NCBI RefSeq assembly: GCF_034259325.1
Contig: NZ_JAXIVS010000011.1
Span: forward strand, 186,001 to 250,000
From: Hyalangium ruber
Lineage (GTDB): Bacteria; Myxococcota; Myxococcia; Myxococcales; Myxococcaceae
DNA: 64,000 nucleotides
Reading direction: 5' to 3'
Position numbers and translations under genes: made by a program. A model generated the notes under the pieces. That model searched no databases. It was not told the DNA's origin and saw only the letters and a program-made list of their open reading frames with translations. This document shows, in pieces, positions 43,664 to 54,397 of the stretch; the stretch's first letter is position 1, and every line of letters starts with the position of its first letter.

Positions 43664-43710
43664 AGTGGGCCCTCCTGGATTCGAACCAGGGACCCATTGG
43701 TTATGAGCCG
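43664..43710 (-). repeat. Left direct repeat: 3' fragment of tRNA-Ile2 (att-like)
   Basis: 47 bases matching 46036-46082 at 45 positions. It carries the tRNA 3' half, from the anticodon loop (CTCATAA) through T-arm and acceptor end, but no 5' half, so it cannot be a working tRNA. The two mismatches are at the 3' side of the anticodon stem and variable loop. Sequence beyond the tRNA 3' end is also loosely similar. This is the pattern left when an element inserts at a tRNA 3' end. Confidence 0.8.
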
Positions 43711-43877
43711 GGTGGGTTGGCAAGGGCTCGCAGCCCTTGGCACCGGTTCGCAACCTGCGGAAAAGACGGGTGCGCCTCAGAGGCGGGAGACGTCGGCGGT
43801 TAGCACCGTTTCCACGGCTTCGATTGGCCGTGGTGCGGCCGGTGGTGCCGCTCCTCACCGTGCGCGAGGTAGCGGAG

Positions 43878-44441
43878 TTAGACCTCGTCGAACCTCGTTC
43901 CTGTGGCGCCCATGCGCTCCAGTGCGTCCTTGATCTCCTCGGACACGATGAGCACGACCGTCCAACCCTCAGGACGAAACACCTTGGCGCTTCCCACTTT
44001 GGTCTTGTCGATGCGCATGTCACGCACGGAGAAGTACTTACCGACCATCTCTGGAGTCCCGGTTTCGTGGGTCCAGAGCTGAATCCGAGACGCCTGTTCG
44101 TCGATACAGCGGATGACGCGTGTGGCCACGAGGATGAGGTACTGATCCGGTTGACCCTCGACATCCACTGGGATCAGTTGCACATCATCCGGAGCCAGCT
44201 CCGCGAACATGGACGCGACCCGGACATGAACTACCGGGACGCCGACGTTCGCTTCCGTGAAGTCCAAGGGTGTGCCCGTGATCTCGACGGGTATTTTCAA
44301 GCGTTCCTGGATTGGGGCGGGTGCCCCAATCGTGAACTGCGCATCGTTCACTTTGAGGCCCTGACTGTTCGTCGGCGTGTCCAAGTGCCAGCGACGCGGG
44401 ACATACACATCGTCGGCGAGTTTAAAAAATCGCTTGGGCAT
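43878..44441 (-). CDS. Imm11/Imm43-like (MXAN_0049-type) immunity protein
   Basis: A 187-residue cytoplasmic protein starting MPKRFFKLADDVYVPRRWHL. It has FTEANVGVPVVHVRVASMFA and DQYLILVATRVIRCIDEQASR in the middle, then WTVVLIVSEEIKDALERMGATG at the end. This layout matches the DUF1629-derived immunity family often found after AHH toxins in myxobacteria. AGGGGAG lies upstream of the ATG. The gene starts 9 bases after the toxin stop, in toxin-immunity order. It should bind and block the AHH nuclease in the producer and kin. Confidence 0.8.
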   Translation of the reverse strand: MPKRFFKLADDVYVPRRWHLDTPTNSQGLKVNDAQFTIGAPAPIQERLKIPVEITGTPLDFTEANVGVPVVHVRVASMFAELAPDDVQLIPVDVEGQPDQYLILVATRVIRCIDEQASRIQLWTHETGTPEMVGKYFSVRDMRIDKTKVGSAKVFRPEGWTVVLIVSEEIKDALERMGATGTRFDEV

Positions 44442-44450
44442 GGGCTCCCC

Positions 44451-45815
44451 TTAGCGCGGGTGCCGCCGGGTGACGAGTTGGTTCAGTTCTGCTCCCGGTG
44501 TGGAGATCTCCTTCGCTAGAGCCTTGAGAGCCAGGGTCAGCTTCTCGCGGCAATCCACGACGCCGCGGCAGGTCTGTGTTGCCGAGTTCAGTATCTCATG
44601 GACGACCTCGTGATACCGCTGGGGGTGCGGCCCGTAGTGTCCCTGGAGAGGCATCTTGTTCGCTGGGTCCTCCATCGACATTCCCGCCTTGGCGAAGATC
44701 GCCCGGAACCTCGGCGTCCACGGCCCCCCGCGCGAGGTGTCCTTGTCGTTGCAGACAGTGGCAATGTGGTGCTTTTCGATGCAGGGGCTCGTGCCTCCAC
44801 TGCCACGGGACCCCATCGTCATCGCGGTGCCGGCCACCGCCACGCTCACGCCCTCGGCGCTGAGCGCAATCTCCTCCACCGCGCTCAGGGCGGACACCGA
44901 GAGTCTGGCCGTGCCCTCGGCCTGCGCGGCCACCTGCGCTGAGCCGGGCAGCGCTGGCACCTTCGTCGCGAACAGCTTCGCCGTCGAGCCAATCGCGGCC
45001 ATCAGGAGCATGGCGAACGCTCGGGCTGCCTCTCGCCCGAGAATTCTGCCGAAGCGCTCGCCCGCCTCGCGGATCTGCTCGAAGGTGGTCGCCACCTTCA
45101 CCTCGTCCATCAACCGGAGCCAGCCGGAGGCGAGGTTGAGGAGCGTGTCGACGCCCACATACAGAATCAGCCCCACGCCGATTACCGCCACCAGCGCCGG
45201 AGCCACGGGGTTGAGCGCCAGGATCAGCAGCATGGAACCCAACGTCCACAGGACCGTTTGGATGAGCGCGTGGACTTCCACCATCTCGCCCAGCGCTTTC
45301 TTCATCTCGTCCAGCACGGGGCTCTTGCTCAGGGCCAGCGCCCAGATGTAGCGGCCGTGCATGTCCAGGTAGCGCCCTGCCACCAGCGCGCCCCCGAGAC
45401 AGTCGCCGTAGAAGTTGTGAATGCGCTGGCACCAGAGCCGGTAGCGCTCCGCCGTCTCCAGGTCCTCCTTCGTCAACGCCCCTTCCAGCGGCTCGCCCGG
45501 CCCCAGCGGCACCAGCTTCTGGTCCTTCTCCAGCCAGAGGTAGTTGCCGAACTGCGGGTCCATCTGAAACATCTTCTCCACGGTCTGGCGCGGGGTGCCT
45601 GATAGCCGTGCTTCGCGGGCAAGGCGCCTCAGTGCCCGCTGGAACTCCTCTTGCTCTAGCTTGACGGGTTGTAGGTCAGCGGTGCGGGGCAGGTAGACGA
45701 CGGCTCTTCCCTGGCCGATGTCCTCCACGCGGGGGACCTTGGGGATGCTGCTGCACCCGACGAGCAACACCAGGAACAGCGCTTCGGCCTTCCACAGAAT
45801 CCGCCACGCCAACAT
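44451..45815 (-). CDS. SitA-like lipoprotein toxin with C-terminal AHH nuclease domain
   Basis: A 454-residue lipoprotein. The signal peptide ends VLLVGCSS (Cys21). An N-terminal domain (25-185) of unknown fold is followed by hydrophobic helices (about 190-240, LWTLGSMLLILALNPVAPAL) and an Ala-rich segment. The C-terminal 110 residues are an AHH-type HNH nuclease: KHHIATVCNDKD (His 349-350), GGPWTPRFRAIFAKAG and GHYGPHPQRYHEVV (His 393, 397, 402). Lipoprotein anchor, membrane segment, nuclease and a downstream immunity gene is the SitA layout used in outer-membrane exchange. AAGGGGTGG lies before ATG 45815. It sits between tRNA-Ile2 direct repeats. Confidence 0.85.
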   Translation of the reverse strand: MLAWRILWKAEALFLVLLVGCSSIPKVPRVEDIGQGRAVVYLPRTADLQPVKLEQEEFQRALRRLAREARLSGTPRQTVEKMFQMDPQFGNYLWLEKDQKLVPLGPGEPLEGALTKEDLETAERYRLWCQRIHNFYGDCLGGALVAGRYLDMHGRYIWALALSKSPVLDEMKKALGEMVEVHALIQTVLWTLGSMLLILALNPVAPALVAVIGVGLILYVGVDTLLNLASGWLRLMDEVKVATTFEQIREAGERFGRILGREAARAFAMLLMAAIGSTAKLFATKVPALPGSAQVAAQAEGTARLSVSALSAVEEIALSAEGVSVAVAGTAMTMGSRGSGGTSPCIEKHHIATVCNDKDTSRGGPWTPRFRAIFAKAGMSMEDPANKMPLQGHYGPHPQRYHEVVHEILNSATQTCRGVVDCREKLTLALKALAKEISTPGAELNQLVTRRHPR

Positions 45816-46035
45816 GTGCCACCCCTTCTTGAGCGGAAGGGAGCAGGGTAGAGGGTTGCCTCGGGGAAGAGGAGGAGCCGCCGGGTGGCTCTGGTTCTTC
45901 TGCCGTGAGGGGGTAGCCTCGCCCATGTCACCGCCGACCCGCATGGTGCGCCGGTGGTGCAGCGCCTGGAGAATGCCGCGCCTCCCACCCCAACGCCCCG
46001 GGGGAAAATCCCGAGGCGAGGGGAGGGGGACTGCA

Positions 46036-46082
46036 AGTGGGCCCTCCTGGATTCGAACCAGGGACCAATCGGTTATGAGCCG
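46036..46082 (-). repeat. Right direct repeat within tRNA-Ile2
   Basis: The copy inside the intact tRNA-Ile2 gene that matches 43664-43710 at 45 of 47 positions. The spacing between the two copies is 2,372 bases and the interval holds only the toxin and immunity genes. Confidence 0.8.
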
Positions 46083-46110
46083 ACAGCTCTGACCGCTGAG
46101 CTAAGGGCCC
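46038..46110 (-). tRNA. tRNA-Ile2 (anticodon CAT, lysidine-modified)
   Basis: A 73-base cloverleaf without encoded CCA: acceptor GGGCCCT/AGGGCCC, D-arm GCTC/GAGC, anticodon stem GTCGG/CCGAT, loop CTCATAA, T-arm CCTGG/CCAGG. The CTCATAA loop is the mark of the TilS-modified isoleucine tRNA reading AUA, not of methionine tRNAs. It is an integration target here, with its 3' end facing the toxin island. Confidence 0.93.
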
Positions 46111-46130
46111 TGACAGAGACACAACGCCAG

Positions 46131-46154
46131 GCGACGGGTTGAGTATCCCGTCGC
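46131..46154 (-). terminator. Hairpin between ATL gene and tRNA-Ile2
   Basis: GCGACGGG and CCCGTCGC form a perfect 8-base stem with an 8-base loop, 26 bases after the ATL stop. No T-run follows. The possible tRNA -10 element lies in its loop. Confidence 0.4.
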
Positions 46155-46169
46155 CCGTGTTTCTGACAA
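46140..46169 (-). promoter_or_regulatory. Possible promoter of tRNA-Ile2
   Basis: TTGTCA (46169-46164) and TACTCA (46145-46140) are 18 bases apart on the minus strand; transcription start would be about 23 bases before the tRNA. Confidence 0.4.
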
Positions 46170-46179
46170 GGGGCTGCCA

Positions 46180-46476
46180 TCATGGCTGGACGCGGAAGTG
46201 ATCGCCCTGCCTCTTTACCCGTACGCCCTCGGCCTCCAGTCGCCGGGCCTGCTCGTGCGCCACCGCTGGCGCCAGCGTCCGGTCCGCGCGGATGACGCGC
46301 CACCAGGGCACGTTCTGCAACGTCTTCAGCTCCCGCCCCACGCCGCGCGCCGCCCCCGGCTTGCCCGCGTAGAGGGCCACCTGCGCGTACGAGCGCACCT
46401 CGCCACGCGGAATGGCACGCACCGCTTTGCGCACCGCCTCGGTGAAGGGCAGGGGAGTCGTCGTCTTCTTGGGCAC
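46180..46476 (-). CDS. Alkyltransferase-like protein (MGMT-family DNA-binding domain)
   Basis: A 98-residue protein of the Ogt/MGMT C-terminal fold: PFTEAVRKAVRAIPRGEVRS, YAQVALYAGKPGAARGVG and NVPWWRVIRAD. The active-site Cys of PCHRV is replaced by Trp and the following His also by Trp (PWWRV), so it cannot accept alkyl groups. Alkyltransferase-like proteins instead flip damaged O6-alkylguanine and recruit nucleotide excision repair. The start is GTG 46476. Confidence 0.88.
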   Translation of the reverse strand: MPKKTTTPLPFTEAVRKAVRAIPRGEVRSYAQVALYAGKPGAARGVGRELKTLQNVPWWRVIRADRTLAPAVAHEQARRLEAEGVRVKRQGDHFRVQP

Positions 46477-46489
46477 GCGCCGGACTCTA

Positions 46490-46530
46490 GAAACGACGAA
46501 GCCCCCGGTCCACAGTGGGACGCGGGGGCC
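46490..46530 (-). terminator. Terminator of rpoD
   Basis: GCCCCCG and CGGGGGC pair, with an inner GTCC/GGAC stem, 27 bases after the rpoD stop; TTCGTCGTTTC follows on the minus strand. Confidence 0.65.
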
Positions 46531-46556
46531 TCGAATGCCTCAAGGGCTCAGGCGGC

Positions 46557-48695
<2,139 letters not shown>

Positions 48696-48758
48696 TCGGG
48701 TACTTCTCCTTAGAAAACAGGTGCTTGGCCTGGAGCGAGCCGGCCGATCTACAGCAAA

Positions 48759-48787
48759 GTACTAGATAGTTACAAACGCGAACTCAA
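48759..48787 (-). promoter_or_regulatory. Possible internal promoter of rpoD
   Basis: TTGAGT (48787-48782) and TAGTAC (48764-48759) are separated by 17 bases in the AT-richer dnaG-rpoD spacer. Confidence 0.35.
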
Positions 48788-50610
48788 ACCGGTTGCACTG
48801 GGGCCTTTGTTCCCGTAGGCGCGGGCTTCAACTCGTCGAGGACGCGCTTCTTCAGGGCGAGCAGTTCGATTCGCTCGGTGAGCAGCCGCCGGGTCTCCTC
48901 CGTGAGGTCGTACGCGCCAGGAGCCTGCTTCGTGGCCTTCTCTATATAGCCAAGCTGCTCGTCGATTCGCCGCAGCATCAGCTTGCGGCACACGGTGAGG
49001 AACGTCTGCTCCAGGGCGGCGCCGGCCTCGGGAAGCTGACGCAGGGCCACTTCGATGGCGCGTTTGACGGGCTCGGCCGCCTCGAACAGCGCATCTTCCA
49101 CGCCCTGTCCGGACGTGGCGTGGGCCAGCACCACCCGCAGTCCGGTGTGGGATAATTCATCACCCGTGCGGAAGGAGTCGCGGGCCATCAAGCGAGGCTC
49201 ACGCAGGGTGGCGGCGACGTACATGGCCTCCAGGGCATCCGGAGGGCGCACGGGGGCCGGGCGGGCCGCGGGCGGGCGCTGGGCGCCGGGGGCTGCCTGA
49301 GCGGGCGCGCCTGGCTTGGGCACGGGCTTCGTGGCGGGCTTGGGGCGCAGGGCCCCTTCGAGATCTCCCGCGGGCAGGCCGAAGTGGGAGCCGACGGCGT
49401 TGAGGAAGGCCGAGCGCACCAGTCCCATGGGGAGCTGGGCCGCCATCGGCTTGAGGCGCTCGAGCGCCGCCATTTTCTCCTCGAAGCTCGCCTGGGCACC
49501 CTGCGGAAGGACACTGGCGAAGATGTGGGAGGTCAGCGGCCGCGCTCCTTGGAGGAGCCGCTCCACTCCGTCCGAGCCTTCTCGACGCGCGAAGGTGTCC
49601 GGATCATCCCCCTGAGGCAGCAGGGCTACCCGAGCGGCTGCTCCGGCAGCGAACAGGGGACCGGCCAGTCGCTCGACCGCGTTGAGGCCGGCCTGGTCCC
49701 CGTCCAGCAGGAGGATCAGGTCGCGCGCCTCGGCGCGGCGCAGCAATTGGAGGTGGCCGGGGGTGAGGGCGGTGGAGCAGAGGGCCACGGCGTGGCGCAC
49801 CCCTACCTGGTGCAGGCCGATGCAGTCGAAGTAGCCCTCCACGAGGACGGCGGCCTTGCGCTTGCGGACCTCGTCCCGGGCCTGATCCATGCCGTAGAGC
49901 GTCTCGCTCTTGTTGTAGAGCTGGGACTCCTTGGAGTTGAGGTACTTGGGGCCCTCTTCAGCGCCCACCAGGCGGCCGCCGAAGCCGATGGGGCGACCTT
50001 CCGGGGCGCGGATGGGCACCATCAGACGGCTGCGGAAGAAGTCGTAGTAGCCCTCCGCGTTGGGGCGGCGCTGGACGAGGCCGGCCTTCACGCCCCAGTC
50101 CACCATGCCGGCGCGCGTGAGCTTGTCCGCCAGCACGCTCCAACCACTGGGAGTCCAGCCGAGCCCGAAGGCCTGGGCCGTCTCCTCGGAGACGCCACGA
50201 TTGGCCAGGTACGCCCGGGCAGCGCGGCCCTCGTCCTGCCACAGCAGCGCTTTGAAGTGCTCGGCGGCGAGGTCCGTGACTTCCTTGAGCTGCTGGCGCT
50301 CGCGGGCCCCCGGATCCTGGGCGGCCTCGATGTCCACGCCGACCTCGCGGGCCAGGTCCTTCACCGCGTCCACGAAGGTCTTCCCCAGGTAGCGCTGGAC
50401 GAAGGACACCGCGTCCCCGCTCGCGCGGCACCCGTGGCAGAAGTAGAAGCGCTTCTCGGGCACCACGTAGAAGGAGGGCGTCTTCTCCTGGTGGAAGGGG
50501 CAGCGGCCCTTGAACTCGCGCCCGGACTTCTTGAGCTCCACGTGGCGCGAGATCAGGGAGACGATGTCCACCCGGTCGAGGATTTCTTCGATCTTGTGCT
50601 CAGGGATCAC
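48784..50610 (-). CDS. dnaG: DNA primase DnaG
   Basis: A 608-residue primase that makes RNA primers at the replication fork. The zinc-binding domain is CPFHQEKTPSFYVVPEKRF then FCHGC (CHC2). The TOPRIM core has VEGYFDCIGLHQ and LILLLDGDQAGLNAVERL. A Pro/Ala linker leads to the C-terminal helicase-binding domain (about 470-608). GAGGGGGG lies about 5 bases before GTG 50610, which gives the family start VIPEHKIEEIL. The frame is open to 50682 but that part is not primase-like. Confidence 0.95.
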   Translation of the reverse strand: MIPEHKIEEILDRVDIVSLISRHVELKKSGREFKGRCPFHQEKTPSFYVVPEKRFYFCHGCRASGDAVSFVQRYLGKTFVDAVKDLAREVGVDIEAAQDPGARERQQLKEVTDLAAEHFKALLWQDEGRAARAYLANRGVSEETAQAFGLGWTPSGWSVLADKLTRAGMVDWGVKAGLVQRRPNAEGYYDFFRSRLMVPIRAPEGRPIGFGGRLVGAEEGPKYLNSKESQLYNKSETLYGMDQARDEVRKRKAAVLVEGYFDCIGLHQVGVRHAVALCSTALTPGHLQLLRRAEARDLILLLDGDQAGLNAVERLAGPLFAAGAAARVALLPQGDDPDTFARREGSDGVERLLQGARPLTSHIFASVLPQGAQASFEEKMAALERLKPMAAQLPMGLVRSAFLNAVGSHFGLPAGDLEGALRPKPATKPVPKPGAPAQAAPGAQRPPAARPAPVRPPDALEAMYVAATLREPRLMARDSFRTGDELSHTGLRVVLAHATSGQGVEDALFEAAEPVKRAIEVALRQLPEAGAALEQTFLTVCRKLMLRRIDEQLGYIEKATKQAPGAYDLTEETRRLLTERIELLALKKRVLDELKPAPTGTKAPVQPV

Positions 50611-50926
50611 GCGGCCCCCCTCGGCTGGAGGTGAGTGCCACGAAGCATGCCCCAAGGCTCCGACGCCCCGGGTGGGTTGCATTGGCGCATGGCGCCTTTG
50701 AATCTAGTGCCTGTGCCCCACCAGGGAAGCCGGGCCGGGGCAGGGCCGCGCCGGCATGGGACCTGGGCGGTATTCTCCAGCGGGGTGGGCACAGGTACGG
50801 CTCCTCCCGCCCGCAGACGCCGAAAAGTAGGCGCGAAACGGGCAGGGAGTAGCCATTAACGGGAGATCGACGGGAGGGCAAGTTCACCCCCCCGGATCAG
50901 CCGAAGGCCGAAAGCTTGCTGAATGA
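50611..50926 (-). other. Intergenic region between yqeY and dnaG
   Basis: 316 bases without a convincing gene. On the minus strand TTGCCC and TAATGG are 17 bases apart near 50840-50880 and could be a dnaG promoter; TAGATT near 50702 is a second -10 candidate. The length suggests dnaG-rpoD can be transcribed apart from rpsU-yqeY. Confidence 0.4.
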
Positions 50927-51385
50927 TCAGGACAGCTTGGCCAGCTGCGCCTTGACCTCGTCGGACACCGCCCGGCCCTCGGCGCGGCCGGCGATCTTGG
51001 GCTGCAGGGCCTTCATGACCGCGCCCATGTCCTTGGCGCTCTTGGCGCCCACGGCGGTGATGGCGGCCTGCACCTCGGCGCGCAGCTCGTCGGCCGTCAG
51101 CTGCTTGGGCAGGTAGTTCTGGAGGACGGTGATCTCCGACTCCTCCTTCTGGGCCAGGTCGTCGCGGCCACCGGACTTGTACTGATCCACGGAGTCGCGG
51201 CGCTGCTTGATCAGACCGGCGATGACCTTCTCGATGCCCGCGTCATCCAGCGCGGAGGCCCCGGGCTCCACTTCCTTGTACTTGATGGCGCTCTTGAGCA
51301 TCCGCAGGACGCTCGTGTTCAGCTCGTTCTTGGACCGCATCGCGTCCTTGAGGTCCGCGTCGATGCGCTCTTTGAGGGTGGCCAT
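50927..51385 (-). CDS. yqeY: GatB/YqeY domain protein
   Basis: A 152-residue all-helical YqeY protein, related to the tail domain of GatB that recognises tRNA. It has MATLKERIDADLKDAMRSKN at the start, VIAGLIKQRRDSVDQYKSGGRDDLAQKE in the middle and the family end GAVMKALQPKIAGRAEGRAV. Its exact role is unknown. It lies between rpsU and dnaG, a common arrangement in several phyla. Confidence 0.92.
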   Translation of the reverse strand: MATLKERIDADLKDAMRSKNELNTSVLRMLKSAIKYKEVEPGASALDDAGIEKVIAGLIKQRRDSVDQYKSGGRDDLAQKEESEITVLQNYLPKQLTADELRAEVQAAITAVGAKSAKDMGAVMKALQPKIAGRAEGRAVSDEVKAQLAKLS

Positions 51386-51430
51386 GGCAATAGCTCCAGA
51401 GTGGGAGGGGGAAGGGGTCGACGGGAAAGG

Positions 51431-51460
51431 GCCGGGGCTTCTGACTGCCAGCGCCCCGGC
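51431..51460 (-). terminator. GC-rich hairpin between rpsU and yqeY
   Basis: GCCGGGGC and GCCCCGGC form a perfect 8-base stem around a 14-base loop, 17 bases after the rpsU stop. No T-run, so it may attenuate or protect the rpsU mRNA end rather than fully terminate. Confidence 0.4.
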
Positions 51461-51476
51461 GCCTCTCTGCGCGTCG

Positions 51477-51671
51477 TTAGAACGACTTGCGCGCCTTCTT
51501 CACCGCGCGCTTCTTGGCGGCGAGGGCCTTCTTCTTGCGCTTCACGGAAGGCTTCTCGTAGTGCTCGCGCTTGCGGATCTCGGAGAGGATTCCGGCCTTC
51601 TCGGTGGCCTTCTTGAAGCGCTTGAGAGCGCTCTCGATGGACTCACCTTCCTTGACTCGAATACCGGGCAA
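51477..51671 (-). CDS. rpsU: Ribosomal protein bS21
   Basis: A 64-residue S21 with start [20 protein letters not shown] and a Lys/Arg-rich tail ([18 protein letters not shown]). It contacts the 30S platform near the anti-Shine-Dalgarno sequence. The TTG at 51671 is chosen: AGGAGGTGA lies 5 bases upstream and it gives the normal S21 N-terminus. An upstream GTG at 51680 falls inside that ribosome-binding site. The unusually strong site with a rare start codon may tune synthesis. Confidence 0.92.
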   Translation of the reverse strand: MPGIRVKEGESIESALKRFKKATEKAGILSEIRKREHYEKPSVKRKKKALAAKKRAVKKARKSF

Positions 51672-51790
51672 TGCAGTCACCTCCTTCCGCTTGCGTCAAA
51701 AGGTAAAAAGGGCAGCGGATATGGCGCACCGGCCGTCAAAACGCAAGGACGCCGCTAATAAGGATGTGGGTATTCGACTAGACTCGCCAC

Positions 51791-53383
51791 GTGAGTCCCG
51801 CTCTCCTCCTCCTGGTCCTGCTCTCGGCCAGCCCGCGTGGCGGCACGGGGGCCACTGACTGCTGGGTGTCCTGCCAGCGGCACGTTCAGGATGCCTCGCT
51901 CCGAGCCCGGGTCTGCAAGGCCTGCATTACCCGGGGCGGCCCCGAGTCCTGGGTGCTGGCGGTCGGGGGCCTGAAGCCCGTACCGGAGGACGTGCTGCGC
52001 TCGGCGCTCAAGGATGAGGACTGGCGCGTGCGCTGGGCCTCGGTGCGTGCCGGGGCCAAGGCGCGCGGGGTACCGGAGAACCGCGCCCTGGCGGAGTGGG
52101 TGACGGCAGGCCAGGCGGCCGCCGATCTGCCTGCCTGTCTCACCGCCGCCCGGGCCGCCGCCGAGGCCGGAAAGTCTCCGCAGGACTTCTTCCAGGGCGC
52201 TGGAGACAAGGGGCCCGCCGCGGTCTCCCGCATCCAGGCCCGCCGGGATGTCATCCGCCAGGCGCTGGAGGTCGAGGTGTATGCCGAGGACCCGGGCACG
52301 CGGGAGCGGGCGCTGTCCCACCTCTCCACGTTCCTCAACCAGCCTCCGGCCCGAGTGGCGCTTCAGTCCATGGAGGGACGCCCGGAGTCCGGCGACGCGG
52401 CCGTGGCCGGAGGACTGCGCGCCATCGCCGAGCGCAAGGACACCTCCGTGGGGCGCATGCTCCTCGAGGTGGCGAAGCCGGCGGACCAGGAGCGCGTCAA
52501 CCGGCTCTTCGCCGTCTACTCCCAGGAACTGCAGGCTCTGCAGCCGGAGCTCACCTCGGGGGATCCGCAGAAGCGCAGGACCGCCGTGGCCTCGCTGCGC
52601 ATCTATGGCCCCCTGGCCCAGCGTGAGCTGGAGGTGGCCTTGAAGGACCCGGACAGGCAGGTGCGCCAGCATGCCGCGCGCGCGCTGGCCCAGGCCGAGG
52701 GCCTCAAGGTGCAGGAGGCGGTTGGCCAGCGGTTGCGGTCCGGCGCGGACGTCGACGCGCAGCGGCCGTGGTTGGAGTTGCTGGCGCGAGAGAAGAACTG
52801 CCAGGCGACGTTGCTGGCCGTGGCCGAGGACTCCAAGCAGCCCGCCCCCGTGCGCGGAGAGGCGCTCGCCCAGCTCGTCGACTGCGACATGGGGGGCCGC
52901 GATCGCCTCAAGCGCATCGCTCCGTTCCTACGTGACGCCCAGGCGCCCATCCGTGCCGGGGCGGTGCGGGCGTTGGGCGCGGTGGCCGCGGGCGCCGAGA
53001 TGACCGAGGCGCTCACCGCCGCCCTGGAGGACCCTGCTCCGGAGGTGGTCGCGGCGGCCATCGACACGGCGGCCCTCAAGCGGCAGTCGCCACAGGCCGA
53101 CGTCATCGCGGCGTTGCTCGGCTCGGAGCACCCGCAGGTCCGTCAGGCCGCGGCGCTCGCCCTGGAGCGGCTCGGAAAGCCGCAGCACGTCAAGGCGCTC
53201 TCCGAGTGCCTGCGGCAGGACTCCGTGCCCGCCGTCCGGGTCTCCGCGGCGCAGACGCTCGGGGTGCTGGGGGGGCCGTTCGCCGTCTCCGCGCTGAGCG
53301 AGGCGGCCAAGAAGGATCCCGACACCCACGTGCAGCACGTGTCACGCGAGGCGCTCAAGCGCCTGGGCTTCTCGGGACGCTGA
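51791..53383 (+). CDS. Exported HEAT-repeat protein
   Basis: A 530-residue protein with a signal peptide (SPALLLLVLLSASPRGGTGA), a Cys-containing N-terminal segment (TDCWVSCQRHV and VCKACITRGG), then HEAT/PBS-type helical repeats (about 245-525), such as LKDPDRQVRQHAARALAQAEG and LRQDSVPAVRVSAAQTLGVLG. HEAT arrays bind partner proteins; no partner is apparent. GTG start. It diverges from rpsU with 119 bases between. Confidence 0.8.
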   Translation: MSPALLLLVLLSASPRGGTGATDCWVSCQRHVQDASLRARVCKACITRGGPESWVLAVGGLKPVPEDVLRSALKDEDWRVRWASVRAGAKARGVPENRALAEWVTAGQAAADLPACLTAARAAAEAGKSPQDFFQGAGDKGPAAVSRIQARRDVIRQALEVEVYAEDPGTRERALSHLSTFLNQPPARVALQSMEGRPESGDAAVAGGLRAIAERKDTSVGRMLLEVAKPADQERVNRLFAVYSQELQALQPELTSGDPQKRRTAVASLRIYGPLAQRELEVALKDPDRQVRQHAARALAQAEGLKVQEAVGQRLRSGADVDAQRPWLELLAREKNCQATLLAVAEDSKQPAPVRGEALAQLVDCDMGGRDRLKRIAPFLRDAQAPIRAGAVRALGAVAAGAEMTEALTAALEDPAPEVVAAAIDTAALKRQSPQADVIAALLGSEHPQVRQAAALALERLGKPQHVKALSECLRQDSVPAVRVSAAQTLGVLGGPFAVSALSEAAKKDPDTHVQHVSREALKRLGFSGR

Positions 53384-53415
53384 AGCCGACGCTGAAGTCC
53401 TCCGTTGGGAGCGCT

Positions 53416-54327
<912 letters not shown>

Positions 54328-54397
54328 CGGCCCCATCTTAAGTGCCGGGATTTCGTGGCGGCAAGCATACGGTCACCTCTTATGGGTGATCTCCCCT

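Noticed and set aside
43664-43710. A second working tRNA gene
   Set aside because: Only the 3' half is present; the D-arm and 5' acceptor strand are absent, so no cloverleaf can form.
43127-44164. A 345-codon minus-strand frame across the cupin, tRNA fragment and immunity gene
   Set aside because: It is antisense to the cupin gene and out of frame with the immunity gene; no family features.
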